Origin: VGWG01 sp964580075
GTDB taxonomy: Bacteria > Verrucomicrobiota > Kiritimatiellia > RFP12 > JAAYNR01
Length of the DNA stretch: 64,000 bases
NCBI GenBank assembly: GCA_964580075.1
Contig: CAZOJL010000001.1
Location: 55,881 to 119,880 of the forward strand
Reading direction: 5' to 3'
Shown here: piece after piece, positions 10,300 through 19,307 of the stretch
Position numbering within the stretch: the first letter of the stretch is position 1
Layout: each line of letters starts with the position of its first letter
The notes under the pieces: generated by a model
Seen by the model: the letters and a program-made list of their open reading frames with translations, nothing else
The model's database searches: none
Told to the model about the DNA's origin: nothing
Made by a program: the position numbers and the translations under genes

Positions 10300-10429
10300 A
10301 ACCTAAAAAGAGCAGTTATCAGTGATCGGTGATCAGGTGTCAGTTGGATGCCAATGACATGTGCATCACCATTTGGTGCGAAGCCCACTGATCACTGATG
10401 ACTGATCACTGGTCACTTAGAGCGAATGG
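10300..10429. repeat. Dispersed ~130-bp repeat, copy 1
   Basis: It shares with 15703-15837 the blocks AACCTAAAAAGAGC, GGATGCCAATGACATGTGCA, CACCATTTGGTGCGAAGCCC and CACTTAGAGCGAATGG. Facing arrays of TGATCAC-type heptamers form its arms. GGCGCTTAC occurs on both sides (10267-10275 and 10428-10436), which may be a target duplication or chance. Confidence 0.8.
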
Positions 10430-10598
10430 CGCTTACTTAAGCGATGCTTCCGATCATAATCCTAATCTTAATCTTCATCGTCGCCGATAGAAGACCTGTC
10501 CCTTGGCGGCCTTTACGTGAATCTGCAACACTTGACTGTGTTATTCACGGCGAAAGTCAGCGGGGATTGGTGCGAGCGCGAAACACCCGGTAGCGGCA

Positions 10599-10691
10599 GC
10601 GGCGTCCCCGCCGCGCCGCAGGTGAATGGATCAAAGCCTCTTCGGAGCTTCAGGTTCATCTCCATCATCAGCGGCGCGGCGGGGACGCCGC
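10599..10691. repeat. GC-rich 21-bp perfect inverted repeat
   Basis: Arms at 10599-10619 and 10671-10691 (core GGCGTCCCCGCCGCGCCG) enclose a 51-bp loop. Imperfect relatives of the arm occur near 10727-10750, 10826-10885 and 15667-15691, so this is a local repeat family. Confidence 0.75.
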
Positions 10692-10992
10692 AGCCCTACC
10701 CGCTTGCGCGCTTTCTCTGCAGCTTGCGGCGCCGCGGGGACGCCGCCGATTGCTGCGCGCCCGCACCGATTACCGATAACTTCCGACACGCCGTCAGCCA
10801 ATGGAAAGGCGCCGCTCACGCGGTAGGGCGACGGCGTCCCCTGTCTGCGTGCGTACACGCACAGGCAGGCCGCCGCGCCGCAGGATTTTGGAAAGGAATC
10901 TGATTACTGATCCCTGTTCCTTTTGGGACAAAGGGCGAATGAACGGGTCTCCCCGCCATCCGCCCTTCCCGCTCAGTTTCTCATCCGTGCTT

Positions 10993-11020
10993 CTGAACAC
11001 TGAAGACTGAACACTGAACA
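10993..11020. repeat. Heptamer array, 4 units CTGAACA/CTGAAGA, ending CTTCC
   Basis: Four consecutive 7-bp units directly follow, in - strand terms, the stop of the glycine-rich protein gene. They end in the CTTCC flank shared by the other arrays. Confidence 0.85.
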
Positions 11021-11071
11021 CTTCCCAACGGGCTACCGCAGCAGGATCAGCGTGCCCGAGGGCGGGATTTG

Positions 11072-11559
11072 GTACCGGATGATCACGATCCCGCTGCCGC
11101 CGGCGCCTGGATTCTTCCTTTCATTGTCAGGGTAGTACGACGCGCCGCCGCCGCCGCCACCGGTACTCGGGGCGCCGGCTACGGCATCCAAGTCGCAGGC
11201 GCCCGCGCCGCCGCCGCCTTTTCCGCCAAGGCTTCCGTTGCTACCCGTGCGCCCCTGCTGCCAAAGGCCGCCGCCGCCGCCGCCCGCTAACCAGCCCGCA
11301 GCTCCGACACCGACGCCGAAATACGCCGAAGCATCGAAGCCGGCGCCACCATCTCCCGGCCGTCCCCATGCGGGAAAAACGCGTGCTACTCCGTTCGACC
11401 CCACCGTGCCATAGCCGCCGCCTCCCCCGGCTACCGATTCGGCGCCGTCGGAGCCGGTGCCACTGCCGCCATTCTTGCCCTGCGAACCTGTTCCGCCAGC
11501 CCACCCGGTCCACTGACTGGCGCTGCCACCGCCGCCGCATCCCCCGTTTCCCACTACCG
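11072..11559. repeat. ~488-bp intragenic direct repeat, copy A
   Basis: Nearly identical to 12509-12996, at an offset of 1437 bp. It encodes the glycine-rich domain twice within the gene. The near identity implies recent duplication or gene conversion and makes this gene easy to misassemble. Confidence 0.9.
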
Positions 11560-12508
11560 CGTTGCAACCTCCCCCGCCGCCGCCGTTCGCCGTAATACCG
11601 AACGCGCTGCTGGGACGTCCGTTGCCTCCCGATGCCCCCGCGTTCGCCGTGCCGCCCCCGCCGATAACGATCGGGTACGTGCCGGGAGCCAGGGTCGCCC
11701 ATGGATTTCCGAGGTTATTGGTGATGCCGCCCGCGCCGCCGCCACCACCAACGGGGGGTCGAGTTGCCCCCCCACCGGCGCCACCGCCGCCGACAATCAT
11801 GTATTCGACGTTAATAATTCTTGTGTCCACCACGAAGGTTCCCAGAATGTCGCCTCCGGGGATGCCATTGCTGAAGACGTGCACCCAGTACCCGTCAGTC
11901 TTGAATTTCGTGCCGGTATAGACTTCAACGCTAAAGGTGTTCGTCGGCGAGGTGTTCGTGGTGCCCAAACTGTCGCCGACCGTCGCATAGATGTGGTACG
12001 TCCCGCCAGGCAGAACGTATAGCGAGACCGTCGAGATCGGGGAGGAACCGCTGCCCGCCAGGCCGTAGTCACCCGCCGCCACGTTGGTGTAGAACGTCAC
12101 GTTGTACGGCGCCATGCCGCCGGACACCACCCCTGTGGCCGTGATGGACTCGTTGTAGGCGAACGCCTGGTTGTTGGTCGGCGCGGTCACCGACACGGTC
12201 AGCGGCGCGGCGATGGTGAAGGTGTGCGTCACCGACGTGACCGTGGTGCCACCGTCCACCGCCGTCGCGTAGACGTGGTATTCGGCCGCCTCCAGGGACG
12301 CCACCGTGACCGTTGAGGTCACCGTTGACTGGTCGCCGCCGGCCTGCCCGTAGGGGCCCGCGGCGCTGTTGGTGTAGAACTTCACCGTGGGCGACGTCGC
12401 GGTGAACGTGACCGCGGTGAACGTGACCGAGGATTGGTACGGGTACCACGTGTTGGCAGGCGGAGGCGGCGGCCAGGTCAGGCCCACGGTGACCTCAGGG
12501 GCCAATTT

Positions 12509-12996
12509 GTACCGGATGATCACGATCCCGCTGCCGCCGGCGCCTGGATTCTTCCTTTCATTGTCAGGGTAGTACGACGCGCCGCCGCCGCCGCCACCGG
12601 TACTCGGGGCGCCGGCTACGGCATCCAAGTCGCAGGCGCCCGCGCCGCCGCCGCCTTTTCCGCCAAGGCTTCCGTTGCTACCCGTGCGCGCCTGCTGCCA
12701 AAGGCCGCCGCCGCCGCCGCCCGCGAACCAGCCCGCAGCTCCGACACCGACGCCGAAATACGCCGAAGCATCGAGGCCGGCGCCACCATCTCCCGGCCGT
12801 CCCCAATTGCTGGTGGATGTGCCCGCTACTCCGTTAGACCCCACCGTGCCATAACCTCCGCCTCCCCCGGCCACCGATTCTGAACCGAAGGAGGGGGTGC
12901 CGCTGCCGCCATTCTTGCCCTGCGAACCTGTGCCGCCAGCCCACCCGGTCCCCTGACTGGCGCTGCCACCGCCGCCGCATCCCCCGTTTTCCACTA
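12509..12996. repeat. ~488-bp intragenic direct repeat, copy B
   Basis: Partner of 11072-11559. It carries the N-terminal glycine-rich domain and ends right beside the 2-bp lesion. Confidence 0.9.
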
Positions 12997-13041
12997 CCGT
13001 TATACCGGGCGCCGCCGCCGCCGCCGCTCCCGCCAGCTAGT

Positions 13042-13073
<32 letters not shown>

Positions 13074-13358
13074 GGCACTGCCCCACCAGCCGTCACCCCC
13101 CGCGCCACCACCACCGACGATGAGGTACCCGACATTGTAGATGGTTTGGTCGACCACGAAGTTGTCGCCGTTGGTGAACGTATGCACCGTGTAACCGTCG
13201 TAGGTCGTGATCGTGCCGCCCGTGGGCACCGCCTCCGCCTGCGGCGCGAATGCGCCCAGCATCCCCGCCGCCAGCAGCGCGGAGAGAATGGAAGATTTAA
13301 GACTGAAGATTGACGATTTGAGACTACTCATTTTCGACCTCCTGTTTGTGACTCCCCT

Positions 13359-13400
13359 CTGAATACTGAACACTGAACACTGACTTCTGACTCCTGACTG
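13359..13400. repeat. Heptamer array, 6 units CTGAATA/CTGAACA/CTGACTN
   Basis: Six consecutive heptamers change from the ACA/ATA type to the CTC type within one array, linking two variants of the CTGANNN family. The array lies upstream of the glycine-rich gene's ribosome site. Confidence 0.85.
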
Positions 13401-13426
13401 CTTTCTCATGGTTGTGTTCCTTTTCT

Positions 13427-13532
13427 CTTACACTTAGTCGCCACTCTTAATCGTTTACCCTTAGTCGTGCGTTTTAGTCGACTCAGCGGGTCGACTAAGC
13501 GTAACCGATTAAGAGTGGCGACTAAGTGTAAG
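13427..13532. repeat. 106-bp hairpin with perfect 27-bp arms
   Basis: Arms 13427-13453 and 13506-13532 are perfect reverse complements (core CTTAGTCGCCACTCTTAATC). An inner palindrome (TAGTCGAC ... GTCGACTA) fills the loop. The same arm sequence recurs at 15875-15895, with its complement at 16049-16066. Confidence 0.9.
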
Positions 13533-13673
13533 TTGAGAAGACAAAGAGGGGTGTCCGTGCCGACGCCGTGCGGCGCTGCGGAAAGGGAGACGCGAAGCGG
13601 AGTAGGGGACGGCGCGAGGGAAGGGCCGTGGACGGCCCAGGACGGCCCAGGAAGCGATCGCGGGCTTAAAGCC

Positions 13674-13698
13674 GGGGGGGGGGGGGGGGGGGGGGGGG
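13674..13698. repeat. 25-base poly-G tract
   Basis: An uninterrupted run of 25 G in a gene-free region. It may be a slippage-prone tract or a sequencing/assembly artefact. A 10-G run at 15588-15597, next to a GT/GGGT microsatellite to about 15654, lies on the other side of the neighbouring gene. Confidence 0.85.
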
Positions 13699-13828
13699 CA
13701 GCGCGGAAGAGGCGCAGCAAAGGCGCGCAGGGCGCACCGCTAATGGCGCGCGGGGCTGTCGGACGATCTGGGTATATGCTTACCAATCGCATGTGATGCT
13801 TGCACCTCAACCGGCGGATAACAAACCT

Positions 13829-13868
13829 TACCCACGTTGATACCGTGTTACCCACGTTGATACCGTGT
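13829..13868. repeat. 20-bp tandem duplication
   Basis: Two exact tandem copies of TTACCCACGTTGATACCGTG, 90 bp from the 3' end of the AAA/PD-(D/E)XK gene. Confidence 0.9.
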
Positions 13869-13954
13869 AAGATACACCCGACGTCCAGTCGGCATCAACA
13901 ATTATTTGTATTTTTATGAGCGCATCCGTACGGTCGAAATCGAAATCTCCTCCA

Positions 13955-15529
13955 TCACGCCTCCCACGCCTCGATCAGCCACTTCCCGAGGTTGCGCGTC
14001 TTGCGGCTGAAGGCGACGCCGGCGAGGGTGACACGGCGGCCGCCCTGCCCTGAGCCTGCCGAAGGGTCGGCGCGGTAGCGCTCGGCGTAGCGCATCTCGC
14101 GCATCTGTCGCATCGCCGCCCGGGCCGAGCCGCCCAGTTTGAACTCAAAGAGGAAAATGTCCGTCTTCGTCTTCACCACCGCGTCAATCCGGCCGCGGCT
14201 GGTGCGTGCTTCGGCCTCGATCCGCGCGCCAATGAGGGTGAAGACCGTGAAGAAGATTGTCTGGTAGTATTTCTCGTTCGCGATCGCGATGTCGCAGGGG
14301 ATCTTCTCGAAGAACACTTTCAGCGTTTCGAGCATCTCGTCCACGCGCCCCTCGTTCAACGCGGCGACCATCCGCTGCAAGGCGCCGGTGAGGTCTTCGC
14401 CGGGCAGGCGGCTGAACCCCTGCGCCAGCCAACGGCTGAACGATTCCTCGATCTCGTAGTTCGGATACCCGAGCCGGAAGACCCGGCTCCGACCGGTCGT
14501 CTCCGCAGACTTGATCGTCAGATAGCCCGTCTGCACCAGAAGGGGAAGCGGGGCGAGATCGACCGGGTCGTAGGTCGAGAAGTCCGTCTCGGCCGCGGTC
14601 AGATCGTCGAACTTCACCGGCGAGCGCCGTAGCAGGTCCACCAGGAACGTCGGCGTGCCGGTCTCGAACCAGTAGTTCTTGAACTCGCGCTCGTGGAAGC
14701 ACTTCATGACCGATACCGGATTGTAGACCGTCTCCGCTTCGGGGTGGAACCGATAGCCGTTATACCAGTCGCGCAGTTCGGCGAGGGTCTCCTCGCGGGA
14801 CTTGCCCAGCGCTGCGGCCAGCGCGGTGATATGCTCCGGGAAGTTCGCTTCCAGTTCGCCCTGCGTGTAACCCAGCAGCGTGGCCGCCGAGCGGTTCATG
14901 GTCAGGTCGGTCAGGTTGTTCAGGTCGGAGAAGATCGAGACCTTGGAGAACTTGCTCACGCCGGTGATGAGCACAAAGCGCTGTGCCGATTCGGTGGCCT
15001 TGATGACCCCGTAAAAGGCTTTGAGCGCGCTTTGTATCTCGCACACGCCGGGCTGGCCGAGTTGCCCGAGCAGCGGCTTGTCGTACTCGTCCACGAGGAT
15101 CACGACCTTGCCGTCGCGTTCCGCCAGTTTCAGGATAAGTTCACGAAAACGCGCCGCCGCCGTCCCCTTGACAAGATCCGTCTTGAACACATGCGCCTGT
15201 TCGTCCACGCAGTCGCGAAGCGACGTCTCCAGCAAAGCCGCAGTTCCCGCCTGCCGGTCGCCCATGTCCAGATGGATCACCGGGTACGGCTTCCAGTCGT
15301 AGTCGGTTTTGGCGATGGTCAGTCCAGCGAACAGCTCGCGCCGGCCCTGGAAGATAACCTTGAGGGTGCTGACCAGCAGCGACTTGCCGAAGCGGCGCGG
15401 GCGGGCCAGAAAATACTGCGCGAACGCGGGCCGGAGCAGATCGAGAATGTCGGCTGTTTTGTCCACATACAGAAAGCCGCCCTCGATGAGGTTGCTGAAC
15501 GTGTACACGCTGGTGGTCAATGGCTTCAT
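13955..15529 (-). CDS. AAA-ATPase-like / PD-(D/E)XK nuclease-like protein
   Basis: 524 residues. The N-terminal part is an AAA-ATPase-like domain of the PF09820 type: an opening FSNLIEGGFLYVDKT, a degenerate Walker A (RPRRFGKSLL, about residues 43-52), a Walker B-like VVILVDEYDKPLL and a sensor-like FVLITGVSKFS. The C-terminal part is the PDDEXK_9-like nuclease fold (PF08011), with RIDAVVKTKTDIFLFEFKLG giving the D and ExK residues. The family is often multicopy in Bacteroidetes and PVC genomes and is suspected of defence or mobile-element roles, but its function is not established. Near the C-terminus an in-frame repeat peptide (PSAGSGQG) is inserted at 14041-14066. It stands alone, with repeat-rich regions on both sides. 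Confidence 0.9.
   Translation of the reverse strand: MKPLTTSVYTFSNLIEGGFLYVDKTADILDLLRPAFAQYFLARPRRFGKSLLVSTLKVIFQGRRELFAGLTIAKTDYDWKPYPVIHLDMGDRQAGTAALLETSLRDCVDEQAHVFKTDLVKGTAAARFRELILKLAERDGKVVILVDEYDKPLLGQLGQPGVCEIQSALKAFYGVIKATESAQRFVLITGVSKFSKVSIFSDLNNLTDLTMNRSAATLLGYTQGELEANFPEHITALAAALGKSREETLAELRDWYNGYRFHPEAETVYNPVSVMKCFHEREFKNYWFETGTPTFLVDLLRRSPVKFDDLTAAETDFSTYDPVDLAPLPLLVQTGYLTIKSAETTGRSRVFRLGYPNYEIEESFSRWLAQGFSRLPGEDLTGALQRMVAALNEGRVDEMLETLKVFFEKIPCDIAIANEKYYQTIFFTVFTLIGARIEAEARTSRGRIDAVVKTKTDIFLFEFKLGGSARAAMRQMREMRYAERYRADPSAGSGQGGRRVTLAGVAFSRKTRNLGKWLIEAWEA
14041..14066. repeat. In-frame 26-bp coding repeat (copy 1)
   Basis: This block (core CCCTGAGCCTGCCGAAGGG) is identical to 18701-18726 in a SUMF1 gene and related to 20401-20445 in its neighbour. 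On the - strand it encodes PSAGSGQG, here inside the nuclease-like domain. Confidence 0.9.
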
Positions 15530-15702
15530 GGCAGGTATTATACGGCGGAGGGCGACGGGAAAGCAAGACCGTGCGTAATGGGTTATTGGGGGGGGGGTGC
15601 GAAATAATGAGATAGGGTGTGTGTGTGTGTGGGTGGGTGTGGGTGGGTGGGTGCGCAGCAGGTGGGGCAGCGGCGTCCTCGCCGCGCCGCTGGCAAATGA
15701 TA

Positions 15703-15837
15703 AACCTAAAAAGAGCCGTTATCTGTGATCTGTGATCAGTAATCACTTGGATGCCAATGACATGTGCATAACCACGGGCATCACCATTTGGTGCGAAGCC
15801 CACTGATCACTGATCACTGGTCACTTAGAGCGAATGG
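15703..15837. repeat. Dispersed ~130-bp repeat, copy 2
   Basis: Partner of 10300-10429. It differs mainly by a 12-bp insertion (AACCACGGGCAT) before CACCATTTGGTG and by heptamer changes in the arms. Confidence 0.8.
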
Positions 15838-15874
15838 TAAAGCTGAACTGCCGGATTTAGGCTCATCCCTTGCT

Positions 15875-16066
15875 CTTAGTCGCCACTCTTAATCGTTTTT
15901 GTCGTCGTCCTCGTCGTCGTCCTCGATTTCACGATTCGAGGACTCGGTGACGCGGTGACCCGGTGACGCCGGGGGCGGAGAAGCTAATGGGAGGCCCGTC
16001 CCGAATCCGCCGGAAATGCTGAAATGCTGAAAACTGAAATGCTGAAAGTTAAGAATGGCGACTAAG
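15875..16066. repeat. Separated inverted pair of CTTAGTCGCC boxes
   Basis: The left box at 15875-15895 equals the arm of the 13427-13532 hairpin. The right box at 16049-16066 is its complement with one mismatch. About 150 bp of low-complexity sequence lies between them. Confidence 0.75.
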
Positions 16067-16097
16067 AGTGGAAGAACTGTCTTCCCCCTTGTTCCAT

Positions 16098-16115
16098 CTG
16101 GCGGTTTTGCGCCAG
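16098..16115 (-). terminator. Repeated hairpin CTGGCGGTTTTGCGCCAG
   Basis: A 6-bp perfect stem beyond the 3' end of the PQQ propeller gene. The same sequence with its CTTGTTCCAT lead-in recurs at 19475-19492 beyond another gene end. It lacks a clear T-run in the transcribed direction, so it is terminator-like only. Confidence 0.35.
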
Positions 16116-16161
16116 TGGCCGAACTGACACCTGAAACCTGACACCTTCTTTCCCCCCTCCT

Positions 16162-17820
16162 TCACGGCTTGGGCATGGCCTTCGCCGTCAGGTCATAGCA
16201 GGCCAAGGCATCCCGTGTTCTGACCACAATCTTACCGTCGAAAAACGCCGGCGTTGTGCAATTCAAATACTGGTTGTTGAAGGTGAACCCTGCCACCATG
16301 GTAACCCCCGTCGGCGCCGGTTTGAACAGGCCGATGCCATAGCCATCCCCGTTGGGTATGGTGGCCAGGATCTTGCCATCCACCGCGGTCGGTGATGTAG
16401 TTTCCGTCACCTTTAGTTGCCACCAGAGTTCCTTGCCGGTCTTCACGTCGATGCATCCGAGGCCGGCGTCTTTGCGAAAGTAGGGCATATAGACAAGCCC
16501 CTCGTGGATCAGCGCGCTGCTCCCCCGAAAGCCGCCATCGACGCTCCAGAGCTGTTCGGCCTTCTCGGAGGAAAGTCGGAAGGCGGTGGGGTGCGAACCG
16601 GTTATCAGGAGGTCGCCCTGCACGACCGGACTGCCGTGGTTGGCATCTCTGCCCGTTCCGCCGGGTGCCTCCCATACCACTGCGCCGGTGTCCGCCGCCA
16701 CGCAGAAAAGCAGTTTATCCGTGCAGCAGAGGACGTACTTCTTGCCGTCTTTCTCCCAGGCCAGCGGCGACGAGTGCCAGGCGGCCACCTTGTCCTGCGT
16801 CCATTTCACCGTGCCGGTGGCGGCGTCGAAGGCGGTCAGCGGGCCGCCCTGCACGATCGCCAGTCCGTCCATGACCAGCGGCGAGGAACTGCAACTGCTG
16901 TCGATATACAATTCGCGCTTTTCGGTATTGTTGCCGACTTCGCCCTTCCAGATCTCCGTGCCGGTCACCGCGTCAAGACAGTAGACCGCGCCGACGGTGC
17001 CCAACACGTACACGCGCCCACCCGCCACGCACGGCGTGGCGCTGGCACCGGCACCGAACCTGTACTCATACTTGTGCGGAAACTCCGTCTTCCACACCGT
17101 CTTGCCGTCCGCGGCGTTGACGCACAGGACGATATCCACCAGGCGCTGCTCGGTCTTCGGCACGCGGTTGACGGCATCCTCCCGGAGTTTCCCAGTAATG
17201 CCGTTGTCCGTCAGCCACTTGTCGAGCACCTCCTGCGTCTCGAACTTCCGGTCCTTGATCCCGGCGAGCTTGTCCAGCATGGCCAGGTCGAACGCCTCCT
17301 TCTTCCGTCGCAGGCGATCACGGGCGATGTCCCCGAACTCCTTGCGCTGTTCCTCGGTCAGGTTCTTTTCGAGCCAGGTCGCGATCCATTTGTTGAGAGC
17401 CTCACCGCCCAACGCCGCCAGTTCCTCGCTAACCCGCGCTTGCTCCATTTTGGCAGTCAACTCTTGCGGCGGCTTCTTCGGGAACCCGCCCAACTGGCGC
17501 AAGAGCCACTCGCCGACCGTCCGCGTCGTGAGCGGCGCGCGGGGATCGCCCGACGCAAAGGCATAGACCTTGCCGCCGGCCACCACGGGACTCCCGAGCC
17601 CGGCAATCTTGTCGCCCGGCAGCCGCTCGCTCTGCCAGAGCTTCGGCGGACCGTTCTTGGGCCACGCCTCCGCCAGCGGCGGACTCTGCGGCACGATGCC
17701 GTCCCGGTTCAGCCCGCGCCACTGCGGCCAATCCGCCGCCCACGCGCCGCCGTTCGCCGCCAGGATGCCGCATGTCAGAACAGCGGCCGTGAATTGTACC
17801 CTTGTGTGCTTCCTCTTCAT
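16162..17820 (-). CDS. Secreted PQQ-binding-like beta-propeller protein
   Basis: 552 residues with a signal peptide (VLTCGILAANGGAWA), then DWPQWRGLNRDG, the typical opening of the secreted PQQ-like propellers of Planctomycetes and Verrucomicrobia. Blade signatures include VNAADGKTVWKTEF, CLDAVTGTEIWKG, AFDAATGTVKWTQ and VAADTGAVVWEA. A charged helical insertion occupies about residues 90-200 (KMEQARVSEELAALGG to DKWLTDNGITGKL), which is unusual inside a propeller. No classic alcohol dehydrogenase calcium/PQQ residues can be confirmed, so a BamB-like scaffolding or binding role is as likely as an oxidoreductase. The start is supported by AAAGGAA ahead of the ATG. It lies beside two SUMF1 genes on the same strand. 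Confidence 0.88.
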   Translation of the reverse strand: MKRKHTRVQFTAAVLTCGILAANGGAWAADWPQWRGLNRDGIVPQSPPLAEAWPKNGPPKLWQSERLPGDKIAGLGSPVVAGGKVYAFASGDPRAPLTTRTVGEWLLRQLGGFPKKPPQELTAKMEQARVSEELAALGGEALNKWIATWLEKNLTEEQRKEFGDIARDRLRRKKEAFDLAMLDKLAGIKDRKFETQEVLDKWLTDNGITGKLREDAVNRVPKTEQRLVDIVLCVNAADGKTVWKTEFPHKYEYRFGAGASATPCVAGGRVYVLGTVGAVYCLDAVTGTEIWKGEVGNNTEKRELYIDSSCSSSPLVMDGLAIVQGGPLTAFDAATGTVKWTQDKVAAWHSSPLAWEKDGKKYVLCCTDKLLFCVAADTGAVVWEAPGGTGRDANHGSPVVQGDLLITGSHPTAFRLSSEKAEQLWSVDGGFRGSSALIHEGLVYMPYFRKDAGLGCIDVKTGKELWWQLKVTETTSPTAVDGKILATIPNGDGYGIGLFKPAPTGVTMVAGFTFNNQYLNCTTPAFFDGKIVVRTRDALACYDLTAKAMPKP

Positions 17821-17831
17821 CGCATCGTTCC

Positions 17832-17855
17832 TTTCAGGTTTCAGGTCTCAGGTGT
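17832..17855. repeat. TTTCAGG-type heptamers upstream of PQQ gene
   Basis: Three to four units of TTTCAGG/TCTCAGG lie in the 50-bp gap between the SUMF1 gene's stop and the propeller gene's start. Confidence 0.7.
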
Positions 17856-17870
17856 CCTCATTCCGTCCTG

Positions 17871-19289
17871 CTACTTCGCTTTCTCCGCCGCCGGCTCCTC
17901 CTGCACCACTCGGAAGCCCGTCGCAGGATTCCGAAAGACGTGAATCCACCATAGCCGGTCGCGCGCCGGCGGCCTGCAGTGCCTGACACAGTCGTCCCAG
18001 GCGCCGCCCCGGTACATCATATCACCACCACCGTCCGTACGTGCACGCGGTTTGTCCGGGCCGGGATCGGTCACGCTGCTGGAGGGGTATGGCCCGAACT
18101 CGTCCCGGCACCACTCGCTGACGTTCCCCAGCATGTCGTAGAGACCCCAGGCGTTGGGCTTCTTCTGCCCCACCGGATGCGTGCCGGCCACGCGGTGGTC
18201 GTACTGCTTGTCCGGCCAGATCGCCGAACTCAGGCCGCCCTCATACTCGACCCCGCTGTTCCCGGCATACCAGGCGATGGCGTCCAGTTCCGGGCTGTTG
18301 TTCGCCCCCTTGACCGTCAGATCGCCGGTGTACAGTGGGGTATCCGTGCCCGCCAGGCAGGCCCACTCCCATTGCGCCTCCGTCGGCACCTGGAATTTGC
18401 CCCCCGCGCCGTCCTTCGTCCCGGCGCTCATCTCGTTCAATTTCCGGATGAACTCGTGGATATCGTACCAGCGCACGCACTCCACCGGGGCTTTCGGCCC
18501 GGCGTTCGTGAAATAACTCGGGTTGTTCCCCATCACCCGCTGCCACTGTTCCTGAGTGACCTCGTACTTGCCCATCCAGAACCCCTTCGTCAATTTCACC
18601 CGATGCCGATTCTCGTTCCCGCGGCGGCATTTCTCGCCCCAGGTGCTACCCATCATAAACTCGCCGGCCGGAATCCAGACCAGGTCCAGTTTCACTCCGT
18701 CGCCCTGCCCTGAGCCTGCCGAAGGGCCCAGATCGACCGTCCTGGCCGTCCCCGGCTTCGTAGCGCCCTCTTCGATTCGCGGCAGTCCCGCAGTGATCGG
18801 AGTCTTCGCACCTGCCCGCCCGTCCTGTTCCGGCGACAGATACGTCCACTCAGGGCCAGCTATACCCAAGACCCTGTAGGAGATGAAGCGCTCCTGGCCC
18901 GCCGCTTTGTTGAGGTTGCCCACATTCCAGCCTCCGCCCTGCTCCCCTACTGAGCAACCCGCCACTTGGCGGAGGAACTGCATCTCAGGCGAAATGTGAA
19001 CGGCATCGCTCAGCCGACGGGCCGCCGGTTCGGCTTCCTGGTATTCCTTCACCGCGGCCTCGTTGGCGATCTTATCCAACATCGACAGTTCGCCGGGCGC
19101 CTCCCCGGGCGATTTTGGGGGACCGCCCTTCCGCTCGCCCTTCTCATTGACCCCCAGCGCCTCCAGTTTCACCTTGGCCTCCTTCAGCCGGCGTTCCGCC
19201 GCCGCCTTTTCCGCGGCCCGCGCCGCCGTCACGCCGAGCAGCAATCCCGCGCCCAGCAGATTGATCGTTATCCGTTTCATCGTCTTCAT
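17871..19289 (-). CDS. Secreted SUMF1-fold protein (FGE-like, one active-site Cys missing)
   Basis: 472 residues. Signal peptide INLLGAGLLLGVTAARA, a charged helical stretch, then a SUMF1/formylglycine-generating-enzyme-like domain from about residue 205 (LVWIPAGEFMMGS, KGFWMGKYEVTQEQW, PTEAQWEWAC, MLGNVSEWCRDEF, GGAWDDCVRHCRPPARD, GFRVV). In active enzymes two cysteines stand at the positions of GGSYLC and SYC; here the first is Asp and only the second remains, so formylglycine formation is doubtful. Just before the domain an in-frame repeat (PSAGSGQG, 18701-18726) is inserted. The signal peptide is nearly identical to that of the next gene (21521 start), so the two are paralogs. No sulfatase is in the window. 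Confidence 0.88.
   Translation of the reverse strand: MKTMKRITINLLGAGLLLGVTAARAAEKAAAERRLKEAKVKLEALGVNEKGERKGGPPKSPGEAPGELSMLDKIANEAAVKEYQEAEPAARRLSDAVHISPEMQFLRQVAGCSVGEQGGGWNVGNLNKAAGQERFISYRVLGIAGPEWTYLSPEQDGRAGAKTPITAGLPRIEEGATKPGTARTVDLGPSAGSGQGDGVKLDLVWIPAGEFMMGSTWGEKCRRGNENRHRVKLTKGFWMGKYEVTQEQWQRVMGNNPSYFTNAGPKAPVECVRWYDIHEFIRKLNEMSAGTKDGAGGKFQVPTEAQWEWACLAGTDTPLYTGDLTVKGANNSPELDAIAWYAGNSGVEYEGGLSSAIWPDKQYDHRVAGTHPVGQKKPNAWGLYDMLGNVSEWCRDEFGPYPSSSVTDPGPDKPRARTDGGGDMMYRGGAWDDCVRHCRPPARDRLWWIHVFRNPATGFRVVQEEPAAEKAK
18701..18726. repeat. In-frame 26-bp coding repeat (copy 2)
   Basis: Identical to 14041-14066. It sits between the helical linker and the SUMF1 domain and adds the peptide PSAGSGQG. 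Confidence 0.9.
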
Positions 19290-19307
19290 CGTACTGTTCC
19301 TTTCTGC

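Larger units (their letters stand above)
10230..11032. other. 803-bp gene-free, repeat-rich intergenic region
   Basis: No convincing gene is present. Contents: a GTAAGC-GGGGC-GCTTAC hairpin (10259-10275) 29 bp after the lipoprotein stop, one copy of a ~130-bp dispersed repeat (10300-10429), a half-array of TAATCT-type hexamers (about 10458-10482), a GC-rich 21-bp perfect inverted repeat (10599-10691), further GC-rich relatives near 10727-10750 and 10826-10885, and four CTGAACA/CTGAAGA heptamers (10993-11020) next to the 3' end of the following - strand gene. Confidence 0.8.
13332..13954. other. Gene-free region with hairpin, poly-G and tandem repeats
   Basis: No credible gene. Contents: six CTGANNN heptamers (13359-13400), a 106-bp perfect-arm hairpin (13427-13532), a GC-rich stretch, a 25-base poly-G run (13674-13698) and a 20-bp tandem duplication (13829-13868). 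Promoter and leader of the glycine-rich gene must lie at its left side. Confidence 0.8.
15530..16161. other. 632-bp gene-free, repeat-rich intergenic region
   Basis: No gene recognised. Contents: G10 and GT/GGGT microsatellites (15588-15654), the second dispersed repeat (15703-15837), facing CTTAGTCGCC boxes (15875-15895 and 16049-16066) around GTCGTC and GGTGACSC short tandem repeats, CTGAAATG-type units (about 16017-16048), a CTGGCG hairpin (16098-16115) and three CTGACAC/CTGAAAC heptamers (16124-16144). Confidence 0.8.

Noticed and set aside
10517..10903. Small ORFs in the 10.2-11 kb gap
   Set aside because: Low-complexity, GC-rich frames with no ribosome site or homology; they overlap inverted repeats.
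13467..13796. 109-codon ORF across the poly-G region
   Set aside because: Its sequence is hairpin arm plus poly-G (poly-glycine) and carries no coding signature.
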